In this document: positions 40,001 through 44,206 of the stretch, one piece after another
How positions within the stretch are numbered: position 1 is the stretch's first letter
Layout of the letters: each line of letters begins with the position of its first letter
Assembly (NCBI GenBank): GCA_963922205.1
Contig: CAWUHX010000291.1
Location: 1 to 64,000, forward strand
Source of the DNA: Romanomermis culicivorax
Lineage: Eukaryota; Nematoda; Enoplea; Mermithida; Mermithidae
Direction of reading: 5' to 3'
DNA: 64,000 nt
Position numbers and translations under genes: made by a program
The notes under the pieces: model-generated
Database searches by the model: none
What the model saw: the letters and a program-made list of their open reading frames with translations, nothing else
What the model was told of the DNA's origin: nothing

Positions 40001-43000
40001 AAGGTTGACTAAATTTTGGTCATCGCGTCCGAAACCGCGATGCCTAACCAAATAGCTGCTTTGAATTTCGCGTGCAAACAGTGCGATGCACAAGTACTTG
40101 CGTCTACTGTATGACGTCAACATGCTACTACGTTTACTGTAGGTACCTTTTACGTTGCTAACGCTATAAGGTGGGTGTGAACCAGACACAGCAATACCTC
40201 AAAATGTTATAAAATATGATTGAGTTTAATATCCTGAATCTATTGTAACGGTAAGCTTTTCAATTTTCTTAGCTCGAAATTTCAAAATATAAATGAGACA
40301 ACAAAAATAAAATTTTATACAGATCAGTTAAGCGCACTGTAGGTTAACAAAGAGAAGAGCTTTTGAGTGGCTCATTTTTATGTGACTTGATGTCGCTACT
40401 AAGTAGAAAAAATTGTGCAAAATTACGTATATCTATCATGCAAGCGAGAATAGTATATTTAATAAGACCCATTTGCTGTAGTTATAGCTCGCAGACAGGT
40501 TTGAAAAGCAAAAATTTGGAAACATCTGAAATGTCTATGTGTGACCTTCAACTATATTCGTAATATCAATAACATATGTAGTAATCTATCAATTGTAATT
40601 GATTTCTTTTGAGTTTTGATTACTTACATTGTGTATTGTATATTTCTCTTTATTTGTAATTTTTCTTCTTTCCCTTGAATTTGCCCCTTACATATCGCAT
40701 GCTCTGTTCCATTTTTACTTTCCTTATGTTCTTCACTAATGGTTCCTTTCTTATGTGCTCACTATTGCTGTATTTCTATTGCTATAATAGGGATTTCCTA
40801 TAGGATAAAATAATGACACTTCCGATAAGATTAATACTTCTAGCTGCCATTTTAAGGCTCCCTAACTAGTCTTAGATGATACAGGGAGCTTCTAGCAGTT
40901 TTTTACATAGTTATTTTGATGTACCAAACATACTAAAGAATTAAACCAGAAAAAAACCACTAAAAAACCATAGAAAAACCAAAAAAACCACCAAAAAACC
41001 AAAAAGTCGAAATTTCAAAAGTTTGGTTTTTGCCAACCCTGGATACAATATTTCGGCCGAAAATTTACACAATTTTTAACTTTATTTTCCCTACTTTTTA
41101 CAGTGTTGCTAAATGTAGATCAATAATTCATATTCGTCGTAAGTCGAAGTGAATCAATTTGAACTTCCTGAACAATTCTAGAGTTAGTTATTTAAATTTT
41201 GTCAGCATTCCATTTCTTTTAGAGTTGTCGTGAAATATTTTCTAGTACAGTTTTTTCTTATCTGACTGAAATGATTTAGCTGAAAAATAGGTTGAGGAGC
41301 ACGATTTTTCTAAAAAATTAATGCGTTTTAAACGTTAACTTTTCATCAAACTTTTGGCATAAAACTTTTCCGCAGTTTTTCAGTATGCTTCTAGTAGAAA
41401 AAAAATTTTTGTGCCATTGGCACAAATTTTTTTGGCCGTTTGTGCCAATTAGCACAAATGTCCGTGCACAAAAAAACGCTGCTAGCATTGCGGAGCGAGA
41501 TCTGTCATCAATTTGATTCGTCGAAAAATTTATGGATTTTTTATCGTTTACTGTAGTCAATTCGAATGACAAATGTTTGTTTTTAATCACCGTCTTTTTC
41601 CTCGAAGATTTCTTCCACATGAGAACCGGACCCAAAATTTTTTTCCTCATTTTCCAAAAGTTTTCGACATTTTTAAAAACGCTTATAATGTGGCTACGGA
41701 TGCTTTTTTATGCATTTTAGGAGCATACCCAAGCATTTTGTTGTATTTGTAGTCAGAAACCTGCAAAAATGAGGAAAAAAATTGAGAAAATTCTGGTTAT
41801 GTTAGTGAAAATGAGCTCATCAAGAATATATTTGTCTTCTATAGGAGCGGATAAAGAAAGCAAGTTAACGATAGAGTTCTCATGAATTTATCCGCTATCA
41901 AAATTTCTGTGATTCCGATTAGTATCATCTTATTTTATTTAGTTCTTGGTCCGGCGCGGACCGCCGGAAAATTTTTTGGATTTTCACTTTCTAAAACGCT
42001 GGAAAATGAACCTTCATAACGTTGGGAAATAAATTAAAATCAGACTGATGAAGTGTAATTTGCTCCCCATTCCGGCGCGCGCCGGAAAAATTTTCGGATT
42101 TTTATATTCTAAAACGCTGAAAAATAAATCTCTCCAACAGATAATTCGTGAACAAAATTTTTAAAATCGCAGTCTAGAATGATGTCTTCAATTTCCACCT
42201 TCAATAAACGCAAAAGTTCAGATTGCAAACGTTTAAAAAATTCCAATCATCGAGAGAAAAAATTGAGAGAATTGATGAAAAATCTCTATTTTCGGCGACA
42301 TGACTGTAAACGATTAGAAAATGAAACGAGCTAACTTGATTGATAGAAACTGTTGAGCATTAATTAGTAAGTCGAAGTAGATATGCTAACGGCCGCGCCT
42401 GATAGAATATAGTTATCATTATACCTATGACCGGCGCGGAGCGCCGGAAAATTTTGAGATTTTGACTTGTTAAAGTCCACCAAAACGCATCTTTTCGGTT
42501 TAGAGTTCCCCAAAATTTTTTCCATAATGAGAACCATACCCAAATTTTTTTTCCTCATTTCGAAATTTTTTTCCTCAAAAGAACCCATTTGAGGAAAAAA
42601 CGGTGTTTTTAATGTAAATTTTACCCGTTTTGCATCCAGCTGTGTTCAGGTTTTTATGCGCACAGCGACCAAATTTCAGGCTGCAACCAAATTTTTTCTG
42701 CCAAGTTGCACAGTGCAACTTGAAGCCTGACTGCCCTTCCGGAGATGCATTTTATGCGTGATAAAATGGAAAATAGTGAAAATTTTATTTATTCAACAAC
42801 TTTTCTACATTATTCCAGTGCGTGGTTCGAAAATGTCATTCTAGCTAATGCTTTAGCTTTTAATTATCAACATTTTATGGATAAATGTTTGATCCTGTGT
42901 TGTTTTTGGTGAATTTAACAAAAAGCAAGATTTTTTTTCCTTTGTATGTTCCCAAAATTTTTTTCCGGTCTCTAGAAACATTTTGACATTTGTGTGATCA

Positions 43001-43522
43001 GAACATTTTGACTGCAAGTAGAAATTCTTTCTGGTTGAAGAATCGAAGTTCTTGTTTGCTTTCTTCTAGATTTTGAATTGTAGTCTGCCCGAGCCCGACT
43101 GAAAATTTATTGTTATCCCTGAAAAATTAAACCTTCTGTCGTTTAAATAAAAGTTCAAAAAGTTCATTTTCCAGCAATCTAGGATATCAAAATCCCCCAA
43201 AAAAATTCGGTGATATGGCGCTGAACAAGTTACTCATACCATTGTTTCCATTTTCTGTTAAAACAGAAAATTGGGTTCTAAAATCCTAAAATCGACACGT
43301 TTCGAATGAAATACAGGAGAAATAGCTTCTGGTGAGTGAGCAACCAAAAATCTATCTGTGCAACCAAAACTTTTCCCGAAGTTGCACATTGCAACATGGC
43401 CTGTGCAAAAAAACCCTGGCTGGGTTGTTGTTTCCATGTCACTCTAATTAACTTGGAGTTATTTGTTTTACTTTTTAGGAAGTTCTAGTGCGAGACTTCA
43501 CTTTCCAGGTCGGAAAATTTAG
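954..43522 (+). CDS. cla-1: Active-zone scaffold, CLA-1/Fife/Piccolo type; 14 exons, 5' partial
   Basis: Gene-level entry joining exons 954-1040, 4691-5138, 5797-6386, 9445-10021, 13315-13696, 15476-15960, 17786-18001, 20096-20215, 21249-21357, 21987-22057, 22960-23081, 32945-33099, 33655-33845 and 43479-43522. All junctions keep phase, giving 1,198 codons plus stop. The first ~900 residues look disordered (Y, S, Q, P rich) with an acidic/coiled patch. A PDZ domain follows (about 906-1004, carboxylate loop [11 protein letters not shown]), then a Q-rich linker and one C2 domain (about 1070-1196) ending the protein. PDZ plus a single terminal C2 is the layout of nematode CLA-1 and insect Fife, which organise release sites and vesicle clusters at presynaptic active zones. 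RIM/UNC-10 is the main alternative but normally has a second C2. The start lies upstream of the window. Domain family is well supported; the exact orthologue is inferred. Confidence 0.72.
1781..3392. mobile_element. Foldback element with TACGAGT-type arrays
   Basis: The ends GGGCCCGGTTTCACCACAA (1781) and its inverted complement (to 3392) bracket about 1.6 kb. Inside each end the motif TACGAGT/TACGGGT recurs many times on the left (1800-1990) and as ACTCGTA/CTCGTAGC on the right (3080-3360), so the two halves are inverted arrays. A second repeat unit (2400-2920) sits in the middle. No transposase is visible. I could not define a target duplication. Confidence 0.6.
2392..2925. repeat. Dispersed repeat with GATGCATCGCAAAA motifs, copy 1
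   Basis: Contains several copies of CTTGAAAAAA..TGTTAC, then GATGCATCGCAAAA and CAAGATCCCATC motifs. It ends with a block containing GGCTTGCTGGCAGAGGGC and GGACATATTGG. The same order recurs at 34030-34520, and the final block recurs inverted at 43880-44010, so this is an interspersed family inserted inside the larger foldback element. Confidence 0.6.
3451..3837. repeat. TAGTCTGTTTTT MITE, interrupted copy
   Basis: Diverged copy of the TA-flanked MITE family defined at 53529-53779. The left end has the CGTTTTTCTTGAAATGCTT form; the right end has CAAGCATTTTATAGAAAAAC. It is longer than the ~250-bp family norm, so it has probably taken in extra sequence. Confidence 0.5.
4211..4443. repeat. TAGTCTGTTTTT MITE, diverged copy
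   Basis: Shares the family's internal blocks GATTTCCTGCT, GTGAACGTACTCAACTAACC, TTCGACGACAGT and the terminal CAAGCATTTTATAAAA in the same order and spacing as the better copies at 53529 and 63237. Lies in intron 1 of the scaffold gene. Confidence 0.5.
4691..5138 (+). CDS. cla-1: Scaffold gene, exon 2
   Basis: Follows the acceptor CTCTTTATAG and ends at GAAG/GTACTT in phase 1. Encodes a 149-codon stretch beginning [13 protein letters not shown] with a Q-rich patch (EVQQQQHHQ), then a likely helical charged region ([20 protein letters not shown]). An earlier in-phase donor (ACAG/GTGTCT at 5059) could give a shorter version. ATG 4694 could serve as an internal start for a short isoform, but the exon also reads on in phase from 954-1040. 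Confidence 0.72.
5719..5755. repeat. Perfect 15-bp-arm hairpin before exon 3
   Basis: The arms GTCATTTTTGAACGC and GCGTTCAAAAATGAC are exact inverted complements around a 7-base loop. The hairpin sits in intron 2, about 41 bases upstream of the exon 3 acceptor at 5796, in the branch-point region, so it could mask or present the splice site in the transcript. No protein-coding signal overlaps it. Confidence 0.8.
5797..6386 (+). CDS. cla-1: Scaffold gene, exon 3
   Basis: Starts in phase 1 after GTTTTGTAG and gives about 196 codons rich in S, T, N and Y, without recognisable domains: [14 protein letters not shown], then [16 protein letters not shown] and so on. Two ends are possible. AAACAG/GTTTCT at 6386 is in the phase that joins exon 4. 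CATAG/GTATGG at 6442 is a better donor by sequence and keeps 18 more natural-looking residues ([18 protein letters not shown]), but needs an unseen linking exon to restore frame. The frame stays open to 6494. Confidence 0.68.
6769..6960. repeat. TAGTCTGTTTTT MITE, partial copy
   Basis: Begins TATAGTCCGTTTGTTATAAA and carries the family's CAGTACTGTCGTCAAAATCG and GGTTAGGTCAGTATG blocks. The right end is degraded. Lies in the intron between exons 3 and 4. Confidence 0.6.
7015..7965. mobile_element. Foldback element with TTCCCCGAA arrays
   Basis: The left side (7015-7150) repeats ATTCCCCGAAT, TTGCCCGAAAGTCCC and TTCCATGAANGTCC. The right side (7820-7960) repeats the inverse forms TTTCGGGGAATAG and CTTTCGAGGAG. 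The two arrays would fold back on each other across about 650 bases of AT-rich spacer. No open reading frame of note inside. Confidence 0.45.
7966..9444. other. Intron sequence, nothing recognised
   Basis: AT-rich sequence leading to exon 4 of the scaffold gene. I looked for a short linking exon to connect the 6442 donor with exon 4 and did not find a convincing one. Confidence 0.4.
9445..10021 (+). CDS. cla-1: Scaffold gene, exon 4 (acidic/coiled and YGSLPR region)
   Basis: Begins after TTTTATACAG in phase 0 and ends TCG-G before GCAAGT in phase 1, a GC donor. After a basic start it has an acidic run (SDEDDDDQ) and a probable coiled segment ([20 protein letters not shown]), then a tyrosine/glycine-rich tail with two YGSLPR motifs and a related YGTLGF. 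No enzyme domain. The charged helix followed by low-complexity sequence fits active-zone scaffold proteins. The frame would stop three codons later if the GC donor were not used. Confidence 0.78.
10672..10740 (+). repeat. tRNA-like SINE head
   Basis: Contains an A-box-like TAGCGCAGTTGATAGCGCG and a B-box-like GGTTCGAGCCCC at tRNA-like spacing, so it could bind polymerase III factors. The outer sequences do not pair as an acceptor stem and no clean anticodon arm forms, which argues for a SINE head or tRNA pseudogene and not a working tRNA. Confidence 0.5.
10785..11715. mobile_element. Foldback element with GCGCAT arrays
   Basis: The left arm (10785-10870) repeats ATGCGCCATT, GTGCGCCATTACTG and AATGCGCATTG. 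The right arm (11555-11715) repeats the inverse TGGCGCATTG, TGGCGCAAATG and AAGCGCAAATG. The spacer is AT-rich and includes a 20-bp direct duplication (ATCGATCAGTTGCTG...) at 11155-11194. No transposase seen. Confidence 0.5.
11740..12960. other. Intron sequence, nothing recognised
   Basis: AT-rich intron 4 sequence between the GCGCA foldback element and the palindrome cluster before exon 5. No exon-like composition or repeat family was recognised. Confidence 0.4.
12972..13009. repeat. Palindrome cluster in intron 4
   Basis: An exact 18-bp palindrome, AAAAATCCTAGGATTTTT (12972-12989), runs directly into a 9-bp-arm hairpin, TGTCGCCGA/TCGGCGACA (12989-13009), followed by GTCGTCGAC. The stretch from here to about 13290 is much richer in G and C than the surrounding intron. 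Confidence 0.75.
13315..13696 (+). CDS. cla-1: Scaffold gene, exon 5
   Basis: Enters in phase 1 after ACTTCAG and leaves at TCTGG/GTGATT in phase 2. About 127 codons of P, S, N, Q, Y-rich sequence: [20 protein letters not shown] near the start and a [22 protein letters not shown] end. No domain is recognisable. Both junctions match exactly the phases of exons 4 and 6, which is the main support. Confidence 0.76.
13785..13850 (-). repeat. tRNA-like SINE head (minus strand)
   Basis: On the minus strand the sequence reads TCGTGGCTCAGTTGGTAGCG (A box) and, about 40 bases on, GTCGGTTCGAGCGC (B box). A usable anticodon arm and acceptor stem are not evident, so I call it a tRNA-derived repeat or pseudogene. 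Confidence 0.5.
14698..14801. repeat. Small foldback repeat, CCACGGCGGCCGTG arms
   Basis: CCACGGCGGCCGTGACCAAT at the left and GATTGATCATGGCAGCCGTG at the right are imperfect inverted complements about 60 bases apart. This is a GC-rich miniature foldback element inside intron 5. Confidence 0.55.
14860..15070. repeat. GC-richer block of probable retroelement origin
   Basis: Composition is near 50% GC, unlike the flanks, without an open frame or splice borders. It includes GGCCGCATTGGTCCTTTCTG and GGCCTCCTGGCAACAGAGG. Such blocks are often retroelement 3' ends, but I see no second copy here, so the type is unproven. Confidence 0.25.
15476..15960 (+). CDS. cla-1: Scaffold gene, exon 6
   Basis: Starts after TACCCCAG in phase 2 and ends AAAG/GTCAGC in phase 1. 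About 161 codons: [20 protein letters not shown] at the start, then Q/Y-rich [18 protein letters not shown] and further low-complexity sequence. A later donor, CAGCAT/GTAAGC (15979), is out of phase with exon 7, so 15960 is preferred. The frame stays open to 16031, where an unspliced product would end. Confidence 0.74.
16191..16744. mobile_element. Nonautonomous element with ACAGGGTGAGCC-type ends
   Basis: The left end ACAGAGTGAGCCAAAAAAG and right end CTTTTTTTGGCTTACCCT are inverted repeats. Internal blocks GACCAGTGCTGACTTTCATA and the right-hand AATGAAAGTCAGCACCGGTC extend the inverted match to about 45 bp. The same family recurs at 60663-61434 and, truncated, at 24282. CAGGGTG-type ends are common in mariner-like elements, but no transposase is present. 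Confidence 0.65.
16870..17130. repeat. G-rich/A-rich low-complexity block
   Basis: Contains runs of A, then GGGGGGTGTTTGACGG, TTTTTTTTGGGCCAGGGGG and ACCCCCCTATCCCCCAC. It looks like a transposon terminus of the kind seen near 57260 and 59760, but I could not pair it with a second end. Confidence 0.3.
17786..18001 (+). CDS. cla-1: Scaffold gene, exon 7 (PDZ start)
   Basis: Starts after CACATCAG in phase 1 and ends TCG-AAA-G before GCAAGT, again a GC donor in phase 1. Encodes [20 protein letters not shown] and ends [19 protein letters not shown], the first beta strand of the PDZ domain. The split codon G+GT rebuilds the first glycine of the PDZ GGGLG loop, which is strong evidence for this junction. 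Confidence 0.78.
18002..20095 (+). other. cla-1: GC-AG intron (scaffold intron 7)
   Basis: Donor AAAG/GCAAGT is a near-perfect GC-AG consensus; the acceptor is AATTTAG. The alternative GT donor three bases downstream (AA/GTAAAC) breaks the frame of the PDZ domain. The intron's second half is a hAT-like insertion (19192-20032); 18010-19180 shows nothing recognisable. Confidence 0.75.
19192..20032. mobile_element. hAT-like nonautonomous element, 8-bp target duplication
   Basis: Ends CAGGGCCGTGCGCA and TGCGCACGGCTATG are inverted repeats. The direct 8-bp duplication CATAAGAT flanks both sides (19184-19191 and 20033-20040). An 8-bp duplication with CA..TG ends is the mark of hAT transposons. The interior carries two CCGGCGC-armed hairpins (about 19532 and 19896), homopolymer G/C runs at both ends, and several hundred bases shared with 41590-42510. 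No transposase frame remains. Confidence 0.82.
20096..20215 (+). CDS. cla-1: Scaffold gene, exon 8 (PDZ core)
   Basis: Encodes [20 protein letters not shown] and [20 protein letters not shown]: the carboxylate-binding loop, second strand, and the helix aA region of a PDZ domain. Acceptor AATTTAG; donor AGAAG/GTGAAG in phase 1. The loop is GLGM, not the classical GLGF. This is one of the two most diagnostic exons in the window. Confidence 0.9.
20805..21190. repeat. GACCCCCAGCAG repeat family, copy 1
   Basis: Begins TTGACCCCAGCAAACTCG and ends in two GCCGACCCAGCAAAA units. The middle shares AATGATGCCGTTGTTTAACG-type and GCTTGGATGTTAGAA blocks with 59757-60215 and, inverted, with 56865-57285. 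A roughly 400-bp nonautonomous family; this copy lies in intron 8. Confidence 0.6.
21249..21357 (+). CDS. cla-1: Scaffold gene, exon 9 (PDZ end)
   Basis: Encodes [20 protein letters not shown] and [17 protein letters not shown], the GDxIxxxNG turn, the aB helix and last strand of a PDZ domain. TYEEV supplies the aB start, where most class I domains carry histidine; here a threonine or tyrosine sits at that site. Acceptor TTTTTCTAG, donor AATAG/GTACAA in phase 2. Confidence 0.9.
21409..21646. repeat. TAGTCTGTTTTT MITE, full copy
   Basis: Starts AGTCTGTTTTTCTTGAAATG and ends CATTTCATAAAAAGCACACTA, inverted relatives of each other, with the family's internal blocks in order. Sits in intron 9 between the PDZ exon and exon 10. 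Confidence 0.7.
21987..22057 (+). CDS. cla-1: Scaffold gene, exon 10
   Basis: A 71-base exon from acceptor TACTTTCAG (phase 2) to donor TACG/GTAAGT (phase 1), encoding [19 protein letters not shown] and ADSGY. It links the PDZ to the Q-rich linker. Its 3' end with donor is copied in the intron that follows. Confidence 0.75.
22058..22959 (+). repeat. Degenerate tandem units carrying copies of the exon 10 donor
   Basis: GGATACGGTAAG-type sequence, identical or nearly so to the end of exon 10 plus its 5' splice site, recurs at about 22466 (GGATACGGTAAGC), 22575 (GGATACGGTAAAC), 22698 (GGATACGGTATGC) and 22831 (ATACCGTAAGC). Around each lie repeated CCATGTGAAAATT, ACCAATGTCAT and TTTTCATCCTAATTTA blocks. 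Spacing is 110-135 bases. The intron therefore appears to have grown by tandem duplication of the exon-intron border. Confidence 0.65.
22960..23081 (+). CDS. cla-1: Scaffold gene, exon 11 (Q-rich linker)
   Basis: Follows CAAAATTTCAG in phase 1 and ends AGCCAG/GTAGCA in phase 0. Encodes [20 protein letters not shown] and then a Q-rich stretch ending [15 protein letters not shown]. The next in-phase exon (C2) is 9.86 kb away. If the donor is not used, the frame reads 13 more residues ([13 protein letters not shown]) to TAA at 23121-23123, giving a PDZ-only C terminus. Confidence 0.75.
23082..23340 (+). other. cla-1: Possible 3' UTR of a PDZ-only isoform
   Basis: Sequence after exon 11 stays GC-balanced through the in-frame stop and for about 100 bases beyond, unlike true introns of this gene. 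It includes the simple repeat (TGAT)n at 23222-23250. No canonical AATAAA was seen nearby, so an alternative transcript end is only suggested. Confidence 0.3.
23350..26140. other. Intron 11, unassigned part
   Basis: AT-rich intron sequence. It holds an ACAGGGTGAGCC-type fragment at 24282-24725 and otherwise no recognised repeat or exon. A 187-codon open frame (23576-24139) lacks splice borders and protein-like composition. Confidence 0.35.
24282..24725. repeat. Truncated ACAGGGTGAGCC element
   Basis: Starts ACAGGGTGAGCCAAAAAAGG, then CGGCCAGTGCTGACTTTCAT, exactly as the left end at 60663. It then matches the reverse complement of the interior of that copy. The right terminus is missing. Confidence 0.6.
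26411..27829. mobile_element. Nested element with AAGGCCGATGTATAG ends
   Basis: AAGGCCGATGTATAGT at the left and ACTATACATCGGCCTT at the right are near-exact inverted repeats. Next to them lie iterated CCTGATCCTTAA / TTAAGGATCAGGA and AACGTCCC/GGGAACG motifs. It lies inside the AGCTGCAGCT foldback element and itself contains a 15-bp minisatellite. Confidence 0.7.
27030..27225. repeat. 15-bp AT minisatellite
   Basis: About thirteen head-to-tail copies of TTTTAATTTTAAATA with few changes, flanked by looser TTTTTAAATTT repeats from 26745. The minus-strand open frame across it ([10 protein letters not shown]...) is a by-product of the repeat period being a multiple of three. Confidence 0.85.
29145..32060. 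mobile_element. Long-TIR element with decayed ORFs
   Basis: Two arms of about 800 bp (29145-29945 and about 31263-32060) are inverted copies. Both include GGTCACAAT(C)ATTG, GATCAATAAAACTTTGTCAG and an 81-codon mirrored open frame starting [18 protein letters not shown]. The spacer of about 1.3 kb holds protein-like fragments in broken frames. Length and layout fit a deletion derivative of a long-TIR DNA transposon; class unknown. Lies in intron 11, between the PDZ and C2 exons. Confidence 0.75.
29960..31055 (+). pseudogene. Decayed ORF inside the long-TIR element
   Basis: Frame 29921-30475 carries protein-like sequence (for example [20 protein letters not shown] and [20 protein letters not shown]). 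After frame breaks a second stretch near 30720-31050 reads [20 protein letters not shown] and later [15 protein letters not shown] before a stop. Codon-like composition and position between two TIRs suggest an element-encoded protein now disabled. I do not recognise the family. Confidence 0.45.
32945..33099 (+). CDS. cla-1: Scaffold gene, exon 12 (C2 domain, first half)
   Basis: Starts after CAAATTTCAG in phase 0. Encodes [20 protein letters not shown] then [13 protein letters not shown] and [12 protein letters not shown], i.e. C2 strands 1-3 with the YVKVYLLP-type motif seen in RIM and Piccolo C2 domains. Ends CGGAT/GTAAGG, phase 2. Calcium-site aspartates of the first loop are not obvious, suggesting a calcium-independent C2, as in RIM. 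Confidence 0.88.
33262..33335. repeat. Solo terminus of the long-TIR element
   Basis: GAGGTATGATTAATTTTTTA and CTTATCACACTTAACTATAG match the outer end of the arms at 29145 and 32040, followed by GGCCTTAATCGATTCTTAC. Only one end is present, in intron 12 between the two C2 exons. Confidence 0.65.
33655..33845 (+). CDS. cla-1: Scaffold gene, exon 13 (C2 domain, second half)
   Basis: Acceptor TTGTTATTTCAG, phase 2; donor TCGG/GTAAGC, phase 1. Encodes [20 protein letters not shown], the KRRTKxxxxNxNPxWNQT signature of RIM/Piccolo-type C2 domains, then [11 protein letters not shown] and [13 protein letters not shown] (strands 6-7). The final strand must come from the next exon. Confidence 0.9.
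33880..33990. repeat. TAGTCTGTTTTT MITE fragment
   Basis: CAGTCCTTTTTTATAAAATG and GAAAAATGACACAAACTCG match the left third of the family; the rest is absent. Lies 35 bases past the exon 13 donor. Confidence 0.5.
34030..34640. repeat. Dispersed repeat with GATGCATCGCAAAA motifs, copy 2
   Basis: Same order of motifs as 2392-2925: CTTGAAAAAATTTGTTAC, GATGCATCGCAAAAAAATC, CAAGATCCTATC, then the GGACTTGCTTGCGGAGAGCG block and GATGGACATATTGCTTTT. Orientation is the same as the first copy. Confidence 0.6.
36547..40198. mobile_element. Nested element with GTGACCAGTGGTCA arrays, 8-bp target duplication
   Basis: Ends GGTATTACTGCGTCTGGTTC and its inverse (TGAACCAGACACAGCAATACC-type) are flanked by TCAAAATG on both sides (36539-36546 and 40199-40206). 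The arms extend about 820 bp (36547-37370 and 39380-40198). Both contain iterated, near-palindromic GTGACCAGTGGTCA units. The 2-kb centre has protein-like fragments in broken frames that I cannot assign. Confidence 0.85.
37604..38690 (+). pseudogene. Decayed coding sequence in the centre of the nested element
   Basis: An open stretch at 37604-37903 ends [20 protein letters not shown] and DQL. Later fragments in changing frames include [20 protein letters not shown] near 38330 and [18 protein letters not shown] near 38570. Position in the middle of a TIR element suggests a broken transposase, but the family is not recognisable to me. Confidence 0.3.
41590..42520. repeat. CCGGCGC-hairpin repeat block, related to 19290-20000
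   Basis: Shares long stretches with the hAT-like element at 19192, in the same order: GCATTTTAGGAGCATACCC, CTCTCCAACAGATAATTCG, CTTCAATTTCCACCTTC and the AACGGCCGCGCCTGATAGA block. It carries three hairpins with CCGGCGC arms (about 41949, 42072 and 42431). The outer ends differ from the 19192 copy. Confidence 0.65.
42560..43440. repeat. TE-derived AT-rich block
   Basis: Contains GTTGCACAGTGCAACTTG and AAGTTGCACATTGCAACATG palindromes and ends GCCTGTGCAAAAAAACCCTG, a terminus shared with other elements of this window. No gene signal. Confidence 0.4.
43479..43522 (+). CDS. cla-1: Scaffold gene, proposed terminal exon 14
   Basis: After acceptor TTACTTTTTAG the phase required by exon 13 gives [13 protein letters not shown] and a TAG stop. 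The ARLHFPG segment falls where a C2 domain's last strand (the HWYPL position in RIM) is expected, at a similar distance from strand 7, so it plausibly completes the domain and ends the protein. The same segment is also open in another frame up to a donor at 43603/43604, so an internal exon of another transcript is possible. The preceding intron is 9.6 kb. Confidence 0.45.
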
Positions 43523-43879
43523 CTCGGCATCATCGAACAAAACATCCTCAGGAAGAAAGAAGAAAAGTTCTTATGCGTTAGTGTGTTATCTGCCCACAGA
43601 AATGTAAGTAAATGTCCGAATCATGTCAATATTTAAAGAACAACCATGATTTGACAATTACCATTCGACATTACAAATTTTCAACTAAGGCTTCTCTTGA
43701 AAATTGACATTCGGAAGTCAAAAAAGAAAAATGTTTGGAATTTGGTTTGCATGGAGGAAACAAAACCGGCACAATGTATTTATATTGTCGTCGTAGCAAA
43801 AAGACGCTTGTAAAAATTTCGAGATGCGTCATGTTTTGCAAGGAGAATCCAATCAATTTTCGTCTCTTTGTGGGGTTCC

Positions 43880-44010
43880 TGAGCAGGTGGTAGGGAATGG
43901 CCTCCCTCCTCAGCTACCTGTTGTAAAAACCAAGGATGTCCTCTGCCAGCAAGCCGTGACCTCAAAAATCCACTTTAAAGGGTTTTCGTGTATACAAACA
44001 TATACACTGC
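43880..44010 (-). repeat. Fragment of the GCTTGCTGGCAGAGG repeat, inverted
   Basis: Reverse complement of the terminal block of the repeat at 2780-2890 (CCTCTGCCAGCAAGCCGTGA). It abuts the reverse transcriptase fragment in one open frame, which suggests it may be part of the same retroelement or that one inserted at the other's end. Confidence 0.5.
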
Positions 44011-44206
44011 AAAGGGAAATTGGTCGGTAATTTGAAGTTGATAAGGAGTCACCTTTTTTGTATACTGGGATTACATTAGCAGTTTTCCATATAGATGGTA
44101 ATGCTCCAGTTCTGAAAGAAACCTCGAAGATATGAGAAAGTGGGTCAGCCAAACAATTGGATAGTTTTTTTTTCCGGCGCATCGCACCGGATTTCATTTC
44201 ATTCAT
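44010..44206 (-). pseudogene. Non-LTR retrotransposon reverse transcriptase fragment
   Basis: On the minus strand the frame reads LADPLSHIFEVSFRTGALPS, then IWKTANVIPVYKKGD and SNYRPISLCS. The pattern W-K-A-x-V-x-P-x-(Y/F)-K-K-G-D ... N-Y-R-P-I-S is the conserved N-terminal block of Jockey/CR1/RTE-type reverse transcriptases. The catalytic FADD region is absent and the sequence runs straight into an unrelated repeat, so this is a dead 5'- and 3'-truncated fragment. Confidence 0.85.

Larger units (their letters stand above)
36132..41041. mobile_element. hAT-like element, 8-bp target duplication, carrying a nested element
   Basis: TIRs CAGGGTTGGCAA and TTGCCAACCCTG are exact inverted complements. 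The direct repeat GATACAAT flanks them (36124-36131 and 41042-41049). Subterminal runs of GGTTTTTTGG / CCAAAAAACC extend the inverted match. Without the nested 3.65-kb element it would be about 1.25 kb, so it is nonautonomous. Located in scaffold intron 13. Confidence 0.88.
35704..41482. mobile_element. Element with TTTTTTTGTGCCA ends, split by a transposon nest
   Basis: Left end CAGTGTTTTTTTTGTGCCA and right end GTGCACAAAAAAACGCTGC are inverted. Each is followed inward by TTGTGCCAATTGGCACAAA-type palindromes. Removing the inner hAT-like element leaves about 870 bp, a typical nonautonomous size. Related ends ending in GTGCACAAAAAACCCTGG occur at 43420, 46420 and 48790. No matching target duplication found, so the outer limits are tentative. 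Confidence 0.45.
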
